49,488 nt of DNA from an uncultured Clostridia bacterium (GCA_945915235.1 CAMEEX010000004.1:1-49488); one strand, 5' to 3'; positions 20,167-29,829 are shown, counted from the first letter of the stretch. The notes: generated by a model not told the origin, from the sequence alone. Made by a program: numbers and translations.

Positions 20167-21549
20167 ATGGATATATACGAGGTGAAAAAGGCGGTGCGCC
20201 CGATAGAGGCGTGTGTGACGGTGCCGGGTTCTAAGAGCGTGACCAACAGGGCACTTTTCATGGCGGCAATGGCGAAGGGACATTCAGTGCTTGAGGGAGC
20301 ATTATTTTCGGATGACTCCAGACATTTTATAGGAAGCCTGAGCTCGCTTGGATATAATATCGTTGTGGATGAGGCTGACAAGAGGGTTGAGCTTGACGGG
20401 CTGGGCGGGGACATTCCAAACAAGACCGGCTCGATAGATGTCGGAAGTGCGGGCACGGCGGCGCGCTTTCTCACTGCCATGCTTGCCTTGTCGGACGGCG
20501 AATACACCATAAACGCAACACCGCAGATGCAGGCAAGACCTATGGACGCGCTGTTTGATGCGCTCACGCAGATGGGGGCGCATTTTGAGTACATCGGAGA
20601 AAGGGGACATCTTCCGGTTAAGGTAAGAGGAAGAAGGTTCGGCATTTCTGGGGAAGAACAGGCAGCGGAGCAAGCCGCGGAGGCAACCACGAAGGAAAAG
20701 GGGCAGGAAAAGCCTGTGGTGAGAGCTGTTACGACTGTCGATATAAGCAGGAGCACGCAGTTTTTAAGTGCGCTTATGATGGCGGGAGTTCTCGTGCCGG
20801 AGGGGCTCGATATCAGAATAACAAGCCAAAAGACGGACGGGGCATATATAAGGATAACTGCAGCGATGATGAAGGACTTCGGCTGTGAGGTGGTCTATGA
20901 CGGGCACGACTATCATGTGGCGGCAGGGCAGAGTTATAATGCGGGGCGCTATCACATTGAGCCGGACATCTCAGCGGCCTGCTATTTCTGGGCAGCAGCG
21001 GCTGTGACAGGCGGAAAAGTGACTGTCGCGGGCAGCAGGCATGGAATGATGCAGGGCGACATGAAATTTCTCGAGGTGCTTGAAAAGATGGGCTGTAAGG
21101 TTTTACAGACCGATGCGGGAATAACGGTTGAAGCTCCGGAGGACGGGATACTAAGCGCTGTAGACGTGGATATGAATGATTTTTCCGACCAGACGATGAC
21201 GCTCGCGGCGATAGCGCCATTTGCACAGGGGACGACGAAGATACACAACATCGGGCACATAAGACTTCAGGAGTCCGACAGGATAGAGGCGGTACTCACA
21301 AACCTGCGCGCGATGGGTATAGAGTGCGGTGCGTTTGAGGAGGGCGGAAAAGAGGGCATCTATATCTGCCACGGAGAGCCGCAGCCGGCGCACATAAAGA
21401 CCTTCGACGACCACAGAATGGCGATGGCGTTCAGCGTGACGGGGCTTGCCGCGGAGGGGATAGTAATTGAAAATCCGATGTGCTGCAAAAAGACCTTCGA
21501 GAATTTTTTTGAGGTGCTCGAGAAATGTGAAAACAGCAAATTAGTTTAA
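20167..21549 (+). CDS. aroA: 3-phosphoshikimate 1-carboxyvinyltransferase (EPSP synthase)
   Basis: VPGSKSVTNRALFMAAMAKG, GSAGTAARFLTAM, RLQESDRIEAV, FDDHRMAMAFSV; likely start ATG 20167. Confidence 0.95.
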   Translation: MDIYEVKKAVRPIEACVTVPGSKSVTNRALFMAAMAKGHSVLEGALFSDDSRHFIGSLSSLGYNIVVDEADKRVELDGLGGDIPNKTGSIDVGSAGTAARFLTAMLALSDGEYTINATPQMQARPMDALFDALTQMGAHFEYIGERGHLPVKVRGRRFGISGEEQAAEQAAEATTKEKGQEKPVVRAVTTVDISRSTQFLSALMMAGVLVPEGLDIRITSQKTDGAYIRITAAMMKDFGCEVVYDGHDYHVAAGQSYNAGRYHIEPDISAACYFWAAAAVTGGKVTVAGSRHGMMQGDMKFLEVLEKMGCKVLQTDAGITVEAPEDGILSAVDVDMNDFSDQTMTLAAIAPFAQGTTKIHNIGHIRLQESDRIEAVLTNLRAMGIECGAFEEGGKEGIYICHGEPQPAHIKTFDDHRMAMAFSVTGLAAEGIVIENPMCCKKTFENFFEVLEKCENSKLV

Positions 21550-21612
21550 TGAACGATGATATCCGGCAAAAGGAGAGGTTTGTGCACAATTTTACTTTTT
21601 TACCATATCGCA

Positions 21613-21641
21613 TTTACATAAAAGGAATTTTATAGTATACT
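21613..21641 (+). promoter_or_regulatory. Putative promoter of purA
   Basis: TTTACA-17 bp-TATACT. Confidence 0.6.
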
Positions 21642-21740
21642 ATAAGAGTATGGGCTTTAGGACATGTGCCGGGGCTTATATTATTAAATTAAAAGTATGA
21701 TAAATTCATACACTATTATTGACTATTAGGAGGAATAACC

Positions 21741-23027
21741 ATGGTTAAGGCTATTGTCGGAGCAAACTGGGGAGACGAAGGCAAGGGTAAGATTACAGAT
21801 ATGCTTGCTGAGGAGTCGGATATTATTGTTCGTTTTCAGGGAGGAAGCAATGCAGGCCATACCATTATCAATGACTATGGCAAGTTCGCACTTCATCTTC
21901 TTCCATCGGGTGTATTCTACAATCACACCACAAGCGTTATAGGTAACGGAGTTGCGCTCAACATTCCATATCTCTTCAATGAGATTAAGAGCTTGGAGGA
22001 CAGAGGTGTGCCTACACCTAAGATTCTTGTCTCTGACAGAGCACAGATACTCATGCCGTACCATGTTGACTTTGATACATACGAGGAGGCAAGGCTTGCA
22101 GGTAAGTCCTTCGGCTCTACCAAGTCGGGTATTGCTCCTTTCTACTCAGATAAATACGCCAAGATCGGTTTCCAGGTGAGTGAGCTCTTCGATGAGGCTT
22201 CACTTAAGGAGAAGGTTGAGAGAGTTGTCGCATACAAGAACATTCTGCTCGAGCATCTCTATCACAAGCCTCTTCTCGATGCTGATGAGGTATTCAAGCT
22301 CATGCTTTCCTACAGGGATATGGTTGAGCCTTATGTTGCAGATGTATCACTCTTCCTGCACAATGCAATCAAGGAGGGCAAGAACATTCTCCTCGAGGGA
22401 CAGCTCGGAGCGCTCAAGGACCCTGACCACGGAATTTATCAGATGGTAACATCTTCCTCGACGCTTGCGGCTTACGGCGCTATCGGTGCAGGTATTCCTG
22501 CTTCCGAGATTAAGGATGTTGTCACGGTTGTAAAGGCATACTCCTCAGCGGTTGGTGCGGGCGCATTTGTCAGCGAGATATTCGGCGATGAGGCTGATGA
22601 GCTTAGAAGACGCGGCGGTGACGGCGGTGAGTTCGGAGCTACAACAGGCCGTCCGAGACGTATGGGCTGGTTCGATGCGGTTGCGACACGTTACGGTGTG
22701 CGTATGCAGGGAACAACTGAGGTTGCACTCACAGTGCTCGACGTATTAGGATACCTTGATGAGATTCCTATGTGTGTAGGCTACGAGATTGACGGCGAGG
22801 TTGTGAAAGACTTCCCTACAACCTACAAGCTTGAGAAGGCTAAGCCTGTTATCAAGAAGATGCCGGGCTGGAAGTGCGATATCAGGGGCATTAAGAATTA
22901 CGACGAGCTGCCACAGGCATGCAGAGATTACATCGATGCCATCGAGCAGGAAATTGAGGCACCTATCACTCTCGTATCGAACGGTCCTAAGAGACATGAT
23001 ATCATCAAGAGAACCAGCAGATTATAA
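21741..23027 (+). CDS. purA: Adenylosuccinate synthetase
   Basis: VGANWGDEGKGKITDMLA, FQGGSNAGHTI, GATTGRPRRMGWFD. Confidence 0.97.
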   Translation: MVKAIVGANWGDEGKGKITDMLAEESDIIVRFQGGSNAGHTIINDYGKFALHLLPSGVFYNHTTSVIGNGVALNIPYLFNEIKSLEDRGVPTPKILVSDRAQILMPYHVDFDTYEEARLAGKSFGSTKSGIAPFYSDKYAKIGFQVSELFDEASLKEKVERVVAYKNILLEHLYHKPLLDADEVFKLMLSYRDMVEPYVADVSLFLHNAIKEGKNILLEGQLGALKDPDHGIYQMVTSSSTLAAYGAIGAGIPASEIKDVVTVVKAYSSAVGAGAFVSEIFGDEADELRRRGGDGGEFGATTGRPRRMGWFDAVATRYGVRMQGTTEVALTVLDVLGYLDEIPMCVGYEIDGEVVKDFPTTYKLEKAKPVIKKMPGWKCDIRGIKNYDELPQACRDYIDAIEQEIEAPITLVSNGPKRHDIIKRTSRL

Positions 23028-23029
23028 TT

Positions 23030-24535
23030 ATGGTTAGAGAACTTTATGAAAATGCCAAAAGAGGCATAGATACAAGACAGAATTTGAGCGCACTCCGCAG
23101 TGCCGTCAAGGACGATGCACAGATGAACGATTTGTTTGAGCTTGTCGAGGACGATATCGAATCCATGAAGAGTTTCCTTGGCAGCGATGATGCGAAGGTG
23201 AGAAAGAATGCAGCTCTTCTCATGGGAGAGCTGGATATGTCCGATTTCACGCAGGCGCTTGTTGACGGCTACAAAAAGGAGAGCCAGCTCTTTGTGCGCT
23301 CGGCATATCTTGAGGCACTTAAGGGCTATGATATTGAGGAGTATCTTCCATATTTTAAGGAGCGCATAGATGAGCTGTCACACGCTGAGATAACGCCGGA
23401 GAACAGGAAACATGTTGACGAGGAGATGAAGGCTCTTACGGAGCTGGTCATTTCCTGCGAGGGCATAGTCAGACATAAGTTCAAGGGCTTCGGGCGCTTA
23501 GACGGCGAGGTCGAGGGAATACTCATCGCCAACAGGCTCAATATGGACGTGACTAAGAAGCAGCTTGAGGAGAACGGTGTGAAGGTACTGCCGTTCAAGG
23601 GCGGTGTTCGTTTTACAACGGATAATATTTCATTCCTCGGAAAAGTGAGAACCTACAGCGATGTGCTGTTTGTCATACCGGGAAGCTCTGCGTGTGAGTT
23701 CGAGCCGGAGACGGCGGCTAAGATGCTAGCGGAGTCGGGACTTGTAAAGCTCCTTAACAGGCTTCACAGAGGAGAGAAGAACCAGCCGTTCTATTTCAGA
23801 GTAGAGCTAAAGAGCACGCTCGATATGGAGAAGAAGGGAAAATTTGTCAGAAGATTTTCGGGTGAACTCGAGAGACAGAGCAGAAGAACACTCATTAATT
23901 CCGCTTCTGATTACGAGATTGAGCTGAGGCTTATCGAGAACAAGGAGCATAAGCTCAATATGCTGTTGAAGTTGTACACGATTGAGGACGAGCGCTTTTC
24001 CTACTTTAAGAAGCATATTGCGGCTTCGATTAAGCCTGTGAACGCGGCGCTTTTGGTTGAGCTTGCCAAGGAATACATGGTGCCGGACGCGCAGGTGCTA
24101 GATCCGTTCTGTGGTGTGGGAACGATGCTCATTGAGAGACAGAAGGTGGTCAAGGCGAACACTTCATACGGTCTCGACATAAGCGGTGAGGCAATCGCGG
24201 GTGCGAAAGTGAACACCGAGGCGGCGGAGCAGATTGTCCATTATGTGAACAGGGATTTCTTCACCTTCGAGCATGAATACCTTTTCGATGAGATATTCAC
24301 GGACATGCCGTTTGCCATGAACGACAAGGTGACACTTGAGCTTGACAATATCTATAAGAGATTTTTTATCTGTGCCAACAGACACCTGACTGCTGAGGGA
24401 AGAATAATAATGTATTCGAGAAATCCGCAGATGGCTGTGAGATATTCGAAGAACTCGGCTTACAGGGTGGTAAAGAGATTCGTCATATCAGAAAAGAATA
24501 ATGCGGAGCTTATAATATTTGAGCATGAGGCATAA
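23030..24535 (+). CDS. Class I SAM-dependent RNA methyltransferase-like protein (TRM11/RlmL-like fold) with HEAT-like N-terminal region
   Basis: LDPFCGVGTMLIE SAM motif; FTDMPFAMND in motif-IV position; N-terminal helical repeats; starts 2 nt after purA stop. Confidence 0.75.
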   Translation: MVRELYENAKRGIDTRQNLSALRSAVKDDAQMNDLFELVEDDIESMKSFLGSDDAKVRKNAALLMGELDMSDFTQALVDGYKKESQLFVRSAYLEALKGYDIEEYLPYFKERIDELSHAEITPENRKHVDEEMKALTELVISCEGIVRHKFKGFGRLDGEVEGILIANRLNMDVTKKQLEENGVKVLPFKGGVRFTTDNISFLGKVRTYSDVLFVIPGSSACEFEPETAAKMLAESGLVKLLNRLHRGEKNQPFYFRVELKSTLDMEKKGKFVRRFSGELERQSRRTLINSASDYEIELRLIENKEHKLNMLLKLYTIEDERFSYFKKHIAASIKPVNAALLVELAKEYMVPDAQVLDPFCGVGTMLIERQKVVKANTSYGLDISGEAIAGAKVNTEAAEQIVHYVNRDFFTFEHEYLFDEIFTDMPFAMNDKVTLELDNIYKRFFICANRHLTAEGRIIMYSRNPQMAVRYSKNSAYRVVKRFVISEKNNAELIIFEHEA

Positions 24536-24556
24536 GACCTCATGCTCATTTTTTAC
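24521..24556 (+). terminator. Terminator overlapping the methyltransferase 3' end
   Basis: GAGCATGAGG-cataaga-CCTCATGCTC-ATTTTTT. Confidence 0.85.
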
Positions 24557-24576
24557 ATAATAGCAAATTTCCTGTT

Positions 24577-24789
24577 TTATTTGTCCTCATCTTCTTCGTC
24601 GCTTCGGTGGTTGAGCTTGTAGAACATCATGCCGACATAGGCTGTGACCGGCACGAGCACAGTCATCACGAGTGTGAGCTGCAAAAGCTTAAAAGCAGCA
24701 TCGCTATGTATAAGCGCTAATACCAGACAAGCTACATACAGACCGACCAGAATGACAATGGCGGCGATTGCAAATATTCTTTTTTTCAT
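24577..24789 (-). CDS. Small two-TM membrane protein of unknown function
   Basis: MKKRIFAIAAIVILVGLYVACLVLALI...LVMTVLVPVTAYVGMMFYKLNHRSDEEDEDK; RBS aggaat. Confidence 0.65.
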   Translation of the reverse strand: MKKRIFAIAAIVILVGLYVACLVLALIHSDAAFKLLQLTLVMTVLVPVTAYVGMMFYKLNHRSDEEDEDK

Positions 24790-24808
24790 GTGCATATTCC
24801 TTTCTATG

Positions 24809-24850
24809 AAAAAAGGCACATGTCCGCAGATGTACTCTGCGCCATGTGCC
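24809..24850 (-). terminator. Terminator/attenuator between SEC-C gene and small membrane protein
   Basis: minus strand GGCACATGgCGCAGAgtacaTCTGCGgaCATGTGCC followed by TTTTTT. Confidence 0.75.
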
Positions 24851-24941
24851 GTAAAAAGGGGAGGATAATTTCCTGTCATCAAGACAGAAAATCGGTAAAT
24901 CTTCTTTTGTGATAATCAGAGTATTACCATAAAAAGAGGAT

Positions 24942-25448
24942 TTATGCGTTCGCTCCACAACATTTTTTATATTTCTTTCCTGAACCGCATGGACATGGAT
25001 CGTTGCGTCCAACCTTAGGCTGTGTGTGGACTACGGTTGTGGAAAGCTTCTGCTCCTTGTAGAGTGCCTTGCGGGTATCAGCGTCGAGGAGAGCGTCCCA
25101 CTGTGGAAGTGTGTATAACCACTCAGCCTTTGCAGCTACCATGTTCTTGTAAAGCAATTCCTTGTCGAAATCCATGGAAACGACTGTGTTCTCGTCCATA
25201 GTCTCGATAGGGTTAGGTGTCTTTAAGCTGTCGTTGATTCCGTCGAGCACACCAACCATTGTGAGAAGCTCAAGTCCGAAACGGTCAGCAAGCTCCTTGA
25301 CAGTACCGCTCACAGGCTCCTTAGAAGCAAGAATCTGCTCGTAAACACCTTTCTCAAAATTAAAATATGTTGCCCAGAACATCTGATATTTCTGGTCATC
25401 CATCTCCTGCTCGTAAGCAAGATTTCTCCATGTTTCAAGTAATGACAT
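24942..25448 (-). CDS. SEC-C metal-binding motif protein
   Basis: C-terminal [20 protein letters not shown]. Confidence 0.88.
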   Translation of the reverse strand: MSLLETWRNLAYEQEMDDQKYQMFWATYFNFEKGVYEQILASKEPVSGTVKELADRFGLELLTMVGVLDGINDSLKTPNPIETMDENTVVSMDFDKELLYKNMVAAKAEWLYTLPQWDALLDADTRKALYKEQKLSTTVVHTQPKVGRNDPCPCGSGKKYKKCCGANA

Positions 25449-25540
25449 GATCGTACTTCCTTCTAAAATAATAATATTCTTCTGTCGGCTGCCATAAAAC
25501 AACCATAGTAAAATTATTTTATATCATAAGCATCATAACG

Positions 25541-26521
25541 TCAAGACTGAAATTTGCCCGCGCTGTAGCCGATGAGAATTTCGGGAAAGCGCGTCTGCAG
25601 AGCGTTTAAAACGAGTTCAACCGCATCCTTGGTCTTGTGGTGTACGATGTAGTGCTTTTTGTCGCAGGCTACAACGCTTAGGGAATAGCTTATGTCAAGG
25701 TGTAACATTCTTGTGTGCATGGTTCCGAACTTATACGCCCATACGATGGCATCAAGCGGTACAATGTGTATATTGTGCCTGTCATACGCTATGAAAAAAT
25801 TGTCTGTGAGGGTTATTCCCGGGGCGTAGGCGTGTGAGGTCTCGAACTCATCGCATGCCGACTGGTAGAGTTCAAGCTTGTTTCCGTAGCGGGCAAGCCG
25901 CATAACCGTGCGCGAGTAGAGTGGGTTTATCAGGGAAACGATGATTATGAACTCGTGTATTATCGCTAAAAGTGCGGTGAGACCTATGAATACGAGGAGA
26001 ATATACTCCCTGCCGAGGGACATGCGGTACTGGTTTATCAGCACCTTGCTGCTCATCATATTGAGTGCCTGGCTTGTCCAGTTGAGATTGGTGCTTACAA
26101 GGTTGTTCAGTGCCTCTATCTCTGAGATGTTCGAGTCGAGTTTCGCCTTGCAGGAAAACTCAAAGATAACCGCAGGAGGCGTTTTTGAGTAGTCGTCAAG
26201 CCCGAGCGTTGACGCGGATATGAGAATATAGTAGCAGTTGTTTTCATACAGACAGTAATAATAACAGCCTTTTATATTTCTTCCCCTGGTGTAATTGACT
26301 CCGGTGTAGTACAGGTTCGAGAGTTTAGCGTTGACGTAGGAGGTTCCCGTGTGATACTCAGAAGTCGCCTGTGCCGGATCAGTTACAACCGGGAGCGAGA
26401 ACAGATTGTAGAGCTTCGTCACATGGAGCATGACTATACAGAAAACGACAAATATACCCGGCATGATGAGCTTGCGTCTGTTGATTTTTTTGATGGTTGC
26501 CTGCAGATGGAAAGTATTCAT
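25541..26521 (-). CDS. Uncharacterised two-TM membrane protein (possibly DUF6709-like)
   Basis: ORF truncated to Met at 26521 (MNTFHLQATIKKINRRKLIMPGIFVVFCIVML); second TM REYILLVFIGLTALLAIIHEFIIIVSL. Confidence 0.6.
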   Translation of the reverse strand: MNTFHLQATIKKINRRKLIMPGIFVVFCIVMLHVTKLYNLFSLPVVTDPAQATSEYHTGTSYVNAKLSNLYYTGVNYTRGRNIKGCYYYCLYENNCYYILISASTLGLDDYSKTPPAVIFEFSCKAKLDSNISEIEALNNLVSTNLNWTSQALNMMSSKVLINQYRMSLGREYILLVFIGLTALLAIIHEFIIIVSLINPLYSRTVMRLARYGNKLELYQSACDEFETSHAYAPGITLTDNFFIAYDRHNIHIVPLDAIVWAYKFGTMHTRMLHLDISYSLSVVACDKKHYIVHHKTKDAVELVLNALQTRFPEILIGYSAGKFQS

Positions 26522-26660
26522 ATTGTGATATGTCCCTTCAAGGATAATACGATTAGTATACGGTGTTTTTTTGGAAAATTCAAGCGCGGCTTGCATTTTA
26601 CGGGAAAAATTGATACTATAGTGCGGTGAAACATTTGGGACAAAAAGAAATGAGGATAAC

Positions 26661-27410
26661 ATGGCGGCATATAAGAAATTTGCCCGGTGGTATGACCGTT
26701 TTATGGCGGATATACCGTATGGGGAATGGGCGGAGTATGTTATTGGACAGTTAAAAAGATATGGGATTGAGCCCGATGCGGCTGATAATGGCGCAGAGGA
26801 CTTAGGCGGTAATGTTGTATTGGAACTGGGCTGTGGCACGGGGAGCATGGCGCGGTATCTGTGCATGGAGGGCTACAGGGTGGTTGGAATTGATCTATCG
26901 CCTGACATGATAAAGGAGGCTGACAGGAAGCTTATTCCGGGATTTGAGGCGTATGTGGGTGATATGAGAGTGCCTTTTCTGGAAAATGAGAGCTGCGCCG
27001 GGATAATCAGTGTGTGCGACTCTATGAATTATCTCATCGCGAAGTCCGACGTGGAGCTGACACTTAAGGCGGCGGCGATGCAGCTAAGAAGAGGCGGAGT
27101 ATTCGTATTCGACATGAAAACGGACAGATTTTACCGTGAGGAGCTCGCGGACAATGTGTTTACCGACAGGGCGGGCAGTATATCCTATGTATGGGAAAAT
27201 CACTACGATGAGAGGACGCATGTCAACACCTACGACATCACATTTTACCGCAGATTAATCGGAGGACTGTGCCTTAGCTATAGGGAGAGGCACAGGCAGA
27301 GAGCCTATTCTAAGACATTTATTGAGAAAGCAGCGGAAAAATGCGGCTTCGAGCTCTGTGATTACAAGGTGAAGGGCGAGAGGGCTTACTATATCCTCAG
27401 AAAGTTTTAG
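26661..27410 (+). CDS. Class I SAM-dependent methyltransferase
   Basis: VLELGCGTGSMARYLCMEGYRVVGIDLSPDMIKEA motif I/II. Confidence 0.88.
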   Translation: MAAYKKFARWYDRFMADIPYGEWAEYVIGQLKRYGIEPDAADNGAEDLGGNVVLELGCGTGSMARYLCMEGYRVVGIDLSPDMIKEADRKLIPGFEAYVGDMRVPFLENESCAGIISVCDSMNYLIAKSDVELTLKAAAMQLRRGGVFVFDMKTDRFYREELADNVFTDRAGSISYVWENHYDERTHVNTYDITFYRRLIGGLCLSYRERHRQRAYSKTFIEKAAEKCGFELCDYKVKGERAYYILRKF

Positions 27411-27491
27411 AAAACAAAAAATGCCGTATCTGTGCGGCTTGTGGCGTTTCGCAAACGCCTATAGAAAAAATATTATTAAGGAGAAAACAAA

Positions 27492-28373
27492 ATGGAAGAT
27501 TATATTGTTCGCGCAACTGCGGCTGACAACCAGCTTCGTGCATTTGCAATCTATTCAAGAAATCTTGTCGAGGAGGCAAGACAGAGACATAACACATCAC
27601 CTGTGGCGACGGCGGCGCTTGGACGAATGTTGTCGGCAGCAGCCATGATGGGAGTTATGATGAAGGGAGATGACGATATTCTCACGATAAAGCTTGAGGG
27701 GGATGGACCGCTCGGTGGAGTTATGGTCACGGCTGACTCTAAGGCAGGTGTGAAGGGCTATGTCGGAAATCCGGACGTGATGCTGCCTCCAAACAGCAAG
27801 GGAAAGCTCGATGTGGGAGGTGCGGTCGGCAGGGGAATGTTAACTGTCATTAAGGATATAGGAATGAAGGAGCCTTACAGCGGAAGCTGTGAGATAGTGT
27901 CAGGCGAGATTGCTGAGGATCTGACCTACTATTTTGCATCGAGTGAGCAGGTTCCGTCGGCGGTTGCACTCGGAGTCCTTATGGAGCATGACAACACGGT
28001 AAAGCAGGCAGGCGGGCTCATTATACAGGTTATGCCTTTTGCCGAGGATTCGCTTATAGACAGGCTTGAAGAGAAGATTAACAATATGAGCTCAATTACC
28101 TCAATGCTTGAGAAGGGCATGACACCGGAGGACATATTGAATGAAGTGCTCGGAGAGTTTGGACTTGACATCAATGAAAAGACACCGGCGTCATTCAGAT
28201 GCAACTGTTCAAAGGAGCGTGTCGAGAAGGCTCTTATAAGCATCGGAAAGAAGGAACTTAAAGAAATGATAGATGAGGGAAAACCTATTGAACTCAAGTG
28301 TCACTTCTGCAATACAAGCTACGATTTTACCGTTGACGAGCTCAAAAAAATACTTAAATATGCAAAAGGATAA
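27492..28373 (+). CDS. hslO: Hsp33 redox-regulated chaperone
   Basis: RATAADNQLRAFAI N-terminus; FRCNCSKERVEKAL...LKCHFCNTSYDF zinc/redox cysteines. Confidence 0.95.
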   Translation: MEDYIVRATAADNQLRAFAIYSRNLVEEARQRHNTSPVATAALGRMLSAAAMMGVMMKGDDDILTIKLEGDGPLGGVMVTADSKAGVKGYVGNPDVMLPPNSKGKLDVGGAVGRGMLTVIKDIGMKEPYSGSCEIVSGEIAEDLTYYFASSEQVPSAVALGVLMEHDNTVKQAGGLIIQVMPFAEDSLIDRLEEKINNMSSITSMLEKGMTPEDILNEVLGEFGLDINEKTPASFRCNCSKERVEKALISIGKKELKEMIDEGKPIELKCHFCNTSYDFTVDELKKILKYAKG

Positions 28374-28376
28374 TTC

Positions 28377-28405
28377 TTGACACCCTTAGTTTTCTGTGAT
28401 ATTCT
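28377..28405 (+). promoter_or_regulatory. Strong sigma-A-like promoter of cold-shock gene
   Basis: TTGACA-17 bp-TATTCT. Confidence 0.7.
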
Positions 28406-28425
28406 AACCGTGTGCTGTAGTAAAG

Positions 28426-28503
28426 CATATGTGCCACGGTAGAGCATAAGGCTTATATCGGACATATGTATTGCGGTGATGTGCCGCGATATCAATTTTT
28501 TTT
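28426..28503 (+). promoter_or_regulatory. Structured cold-shock 5' leader ending in a terminator-like hairpin
   Basis: CATATGTgCC(28426)/GGACATATG(28460) stem, then TATTGCGG-tgatgtg-CCGCGATA and a run of eight T. Confidence 0.6.
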
Positions 28504-28524
28504 AAATATTTTGGAGGTATCACA

Positions 28525-28725
28525 ATGAGCAAGGGTACAGTTAAGTGGTTCAGCAATTCAAAGGGCTACGGTTTCATCTCTGATGAGAACGGCAAGGATG
28601 TATTCGTACATTACTCAGGTCTTAACATGGAAGGCTTCAAGTCTCTTGAAGAGGGCCAGGCAGTAGAGTTCGACGTAGTAGACGGCGCTAAGGGACCACA
28701 GGCTACAAACGTAACAAAATTATAA
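28525..28725 (+). CDS. Cold-shock domain protein (CspA family)
   Basis: [33 protein letters not shown] motifs. Confidence 0.97.
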   Translation: MSKGTVKWFSNSKGYGFISDENGKDVFVHYSGLNMEGFKSLEEGQAVEFDVVDGAKGPQATNVTKL

Positions 28726-28800
28726 TCAACGAAGTTTTACAGTGTGCCTTTTTAATATATATAAAAGAGCAGTATTTGTACTTAACGAGATTATGAAAAT

Positions 28801-28865
28801 AGGGATTGCCAATCGGCAATCCCTATTTACTTGCTTAACAGGGAATGTCAATCGGCAATCCCTGT
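28801..28865. repeat. Two tandem related hairpins downstream of the cold-shock gene
   Basis: AGGGATTGCCAATCGGCAATCCCT (28801-28824) and ACAGGGAATGTCAATCGGCAATCCCTGT (28838-28865) share CAATCGGCAATCCCT. Confidence 0.8.
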
Positions 28866-28890
28866 TATATTTTGTTTAGCTTATTCATTT

Positions 28891-29829
28891 TTACTTGTTG
28901 ATATTTTTGTTAAAGTCAGGCATTTTGCTGCCGGCTGAGCCGTTGATGTTCTTTTTGCTCTTTGTTCTGGATGCACCCACAGGCGGTGTAATGCCCTTAA
29001 AATAGGTGTTGTGTATTCGAAGGAACAGCAGCGTGCAGACTGCAAATATCAGAACCTCAGTCATAAAGCAGGTTATTCTGTTAAAGAGAAATCCTGATGA
29101 GTAGAGATTTCCCGGAAGGTAGATGAGGGTCTGTAAGCCTATTATGGACAGCAGATGTACCTTGCCGAGCTCTCCGTGAAACACTCCGTAGAACATTACC
29201 GAAATCATAGTGTTAAATATCATAAACATTATGCTCTCAACACCGGAAAATATATATGTATATGAAGGGTTGTCATAGAACACCAGCACTGCTTCAAGCT
29301 GTGTAACTGCCTCGTCCACGGAGTCGAAGCTGTTTACAAGGGACTCAAGCCCGGATGTGTTGAGGGTTCTGCACAGAGAGTAGTTGAGGAAGATGGTAAT
29401 TCCGGTTATTATAGCCTCGGTGAGAGACACGCCGACACCTATGCCGTAGGCATCGCAATATTCAGGATAATATTTGCGGATAAACCACATCGCAAAAAAA
29501 CGTCCGCCCACAATGAGAGCAGAGGTGATGACGAGGACAAGGAACCTTGTGAACACTATTGTTCCTGTTCCCGCGTCCGCAGGAACTGACATGGAAATCA
29601 GGCCTGAGATAAAGCTTCCTATCATAAAGTAGAACAGAAGATAGGCTGTGGCACCGTAGAGTACGGGAAAGAAGCGGAGTCCGACATAGCGCTTCGTCAT
29701 AAGAATGAGTCCTATTCCGAAGCACAGAAGTAGTATACCTGATGCTGCTATGAAGAAGATGGTAAGTGTGGGGATTGTCCTGCCAAGGTAATAAAGACCG
29801 CTAAGCTCGGATACGATATCAAGATTCAT
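28891..29829 (-). CDS. Polytopic membrane protein, possibly YhfC-family intramembrane protease-like
   Basis: Several TM segments; GIGVGVSLTEAIITG and GVESIMFMIFNTMISV resemble YhfC glutamate motifs. Confidence 0.5.
   Translation of the reverse strand: MNLDIVSELSGLYYLGRTIPTLTIFFIAASGILLLCFGIGLILMTKRYVGLRFFPVLYGATAYLLFYFMIGSFISGLISMSVPADAGTGTIVFTRFLVLVITSALIVGGRFFAMWFIRKYYPEYCDAYGIGVGVSLTEAIITGITIFLNYSLCRTLNTSGLESLVNSFDSVDEAVTQLEAVLVFYDNPSYTYIFSGVESIMFMIFNTMISVMFYGVFHGELGKVHLLSIIGLQTLIYLPGNLYSSGFLFNRITCFMTEVLIFAVCTLLFLRIHNTYFKGITPPVGASRTKSKKNINGSAGSKMPDFNKNINK

Noticed and set aside
20079-20756. Antisense ORF of 225 aa opposite aroA
   Set aside because: Entirely opposite aroA; Pro/Ser/Ala-rich translation typical of reverse-frame artefacts
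26522-26866. N-terminal 115 aa of the ORF track call 25541-26866 (-)
   Set aside because: Low-complexity Ser/Pro-rich sequence running antisense into the neighbouring methyltransferase; Met at 26521 followed by a TM helix is the more plausible start
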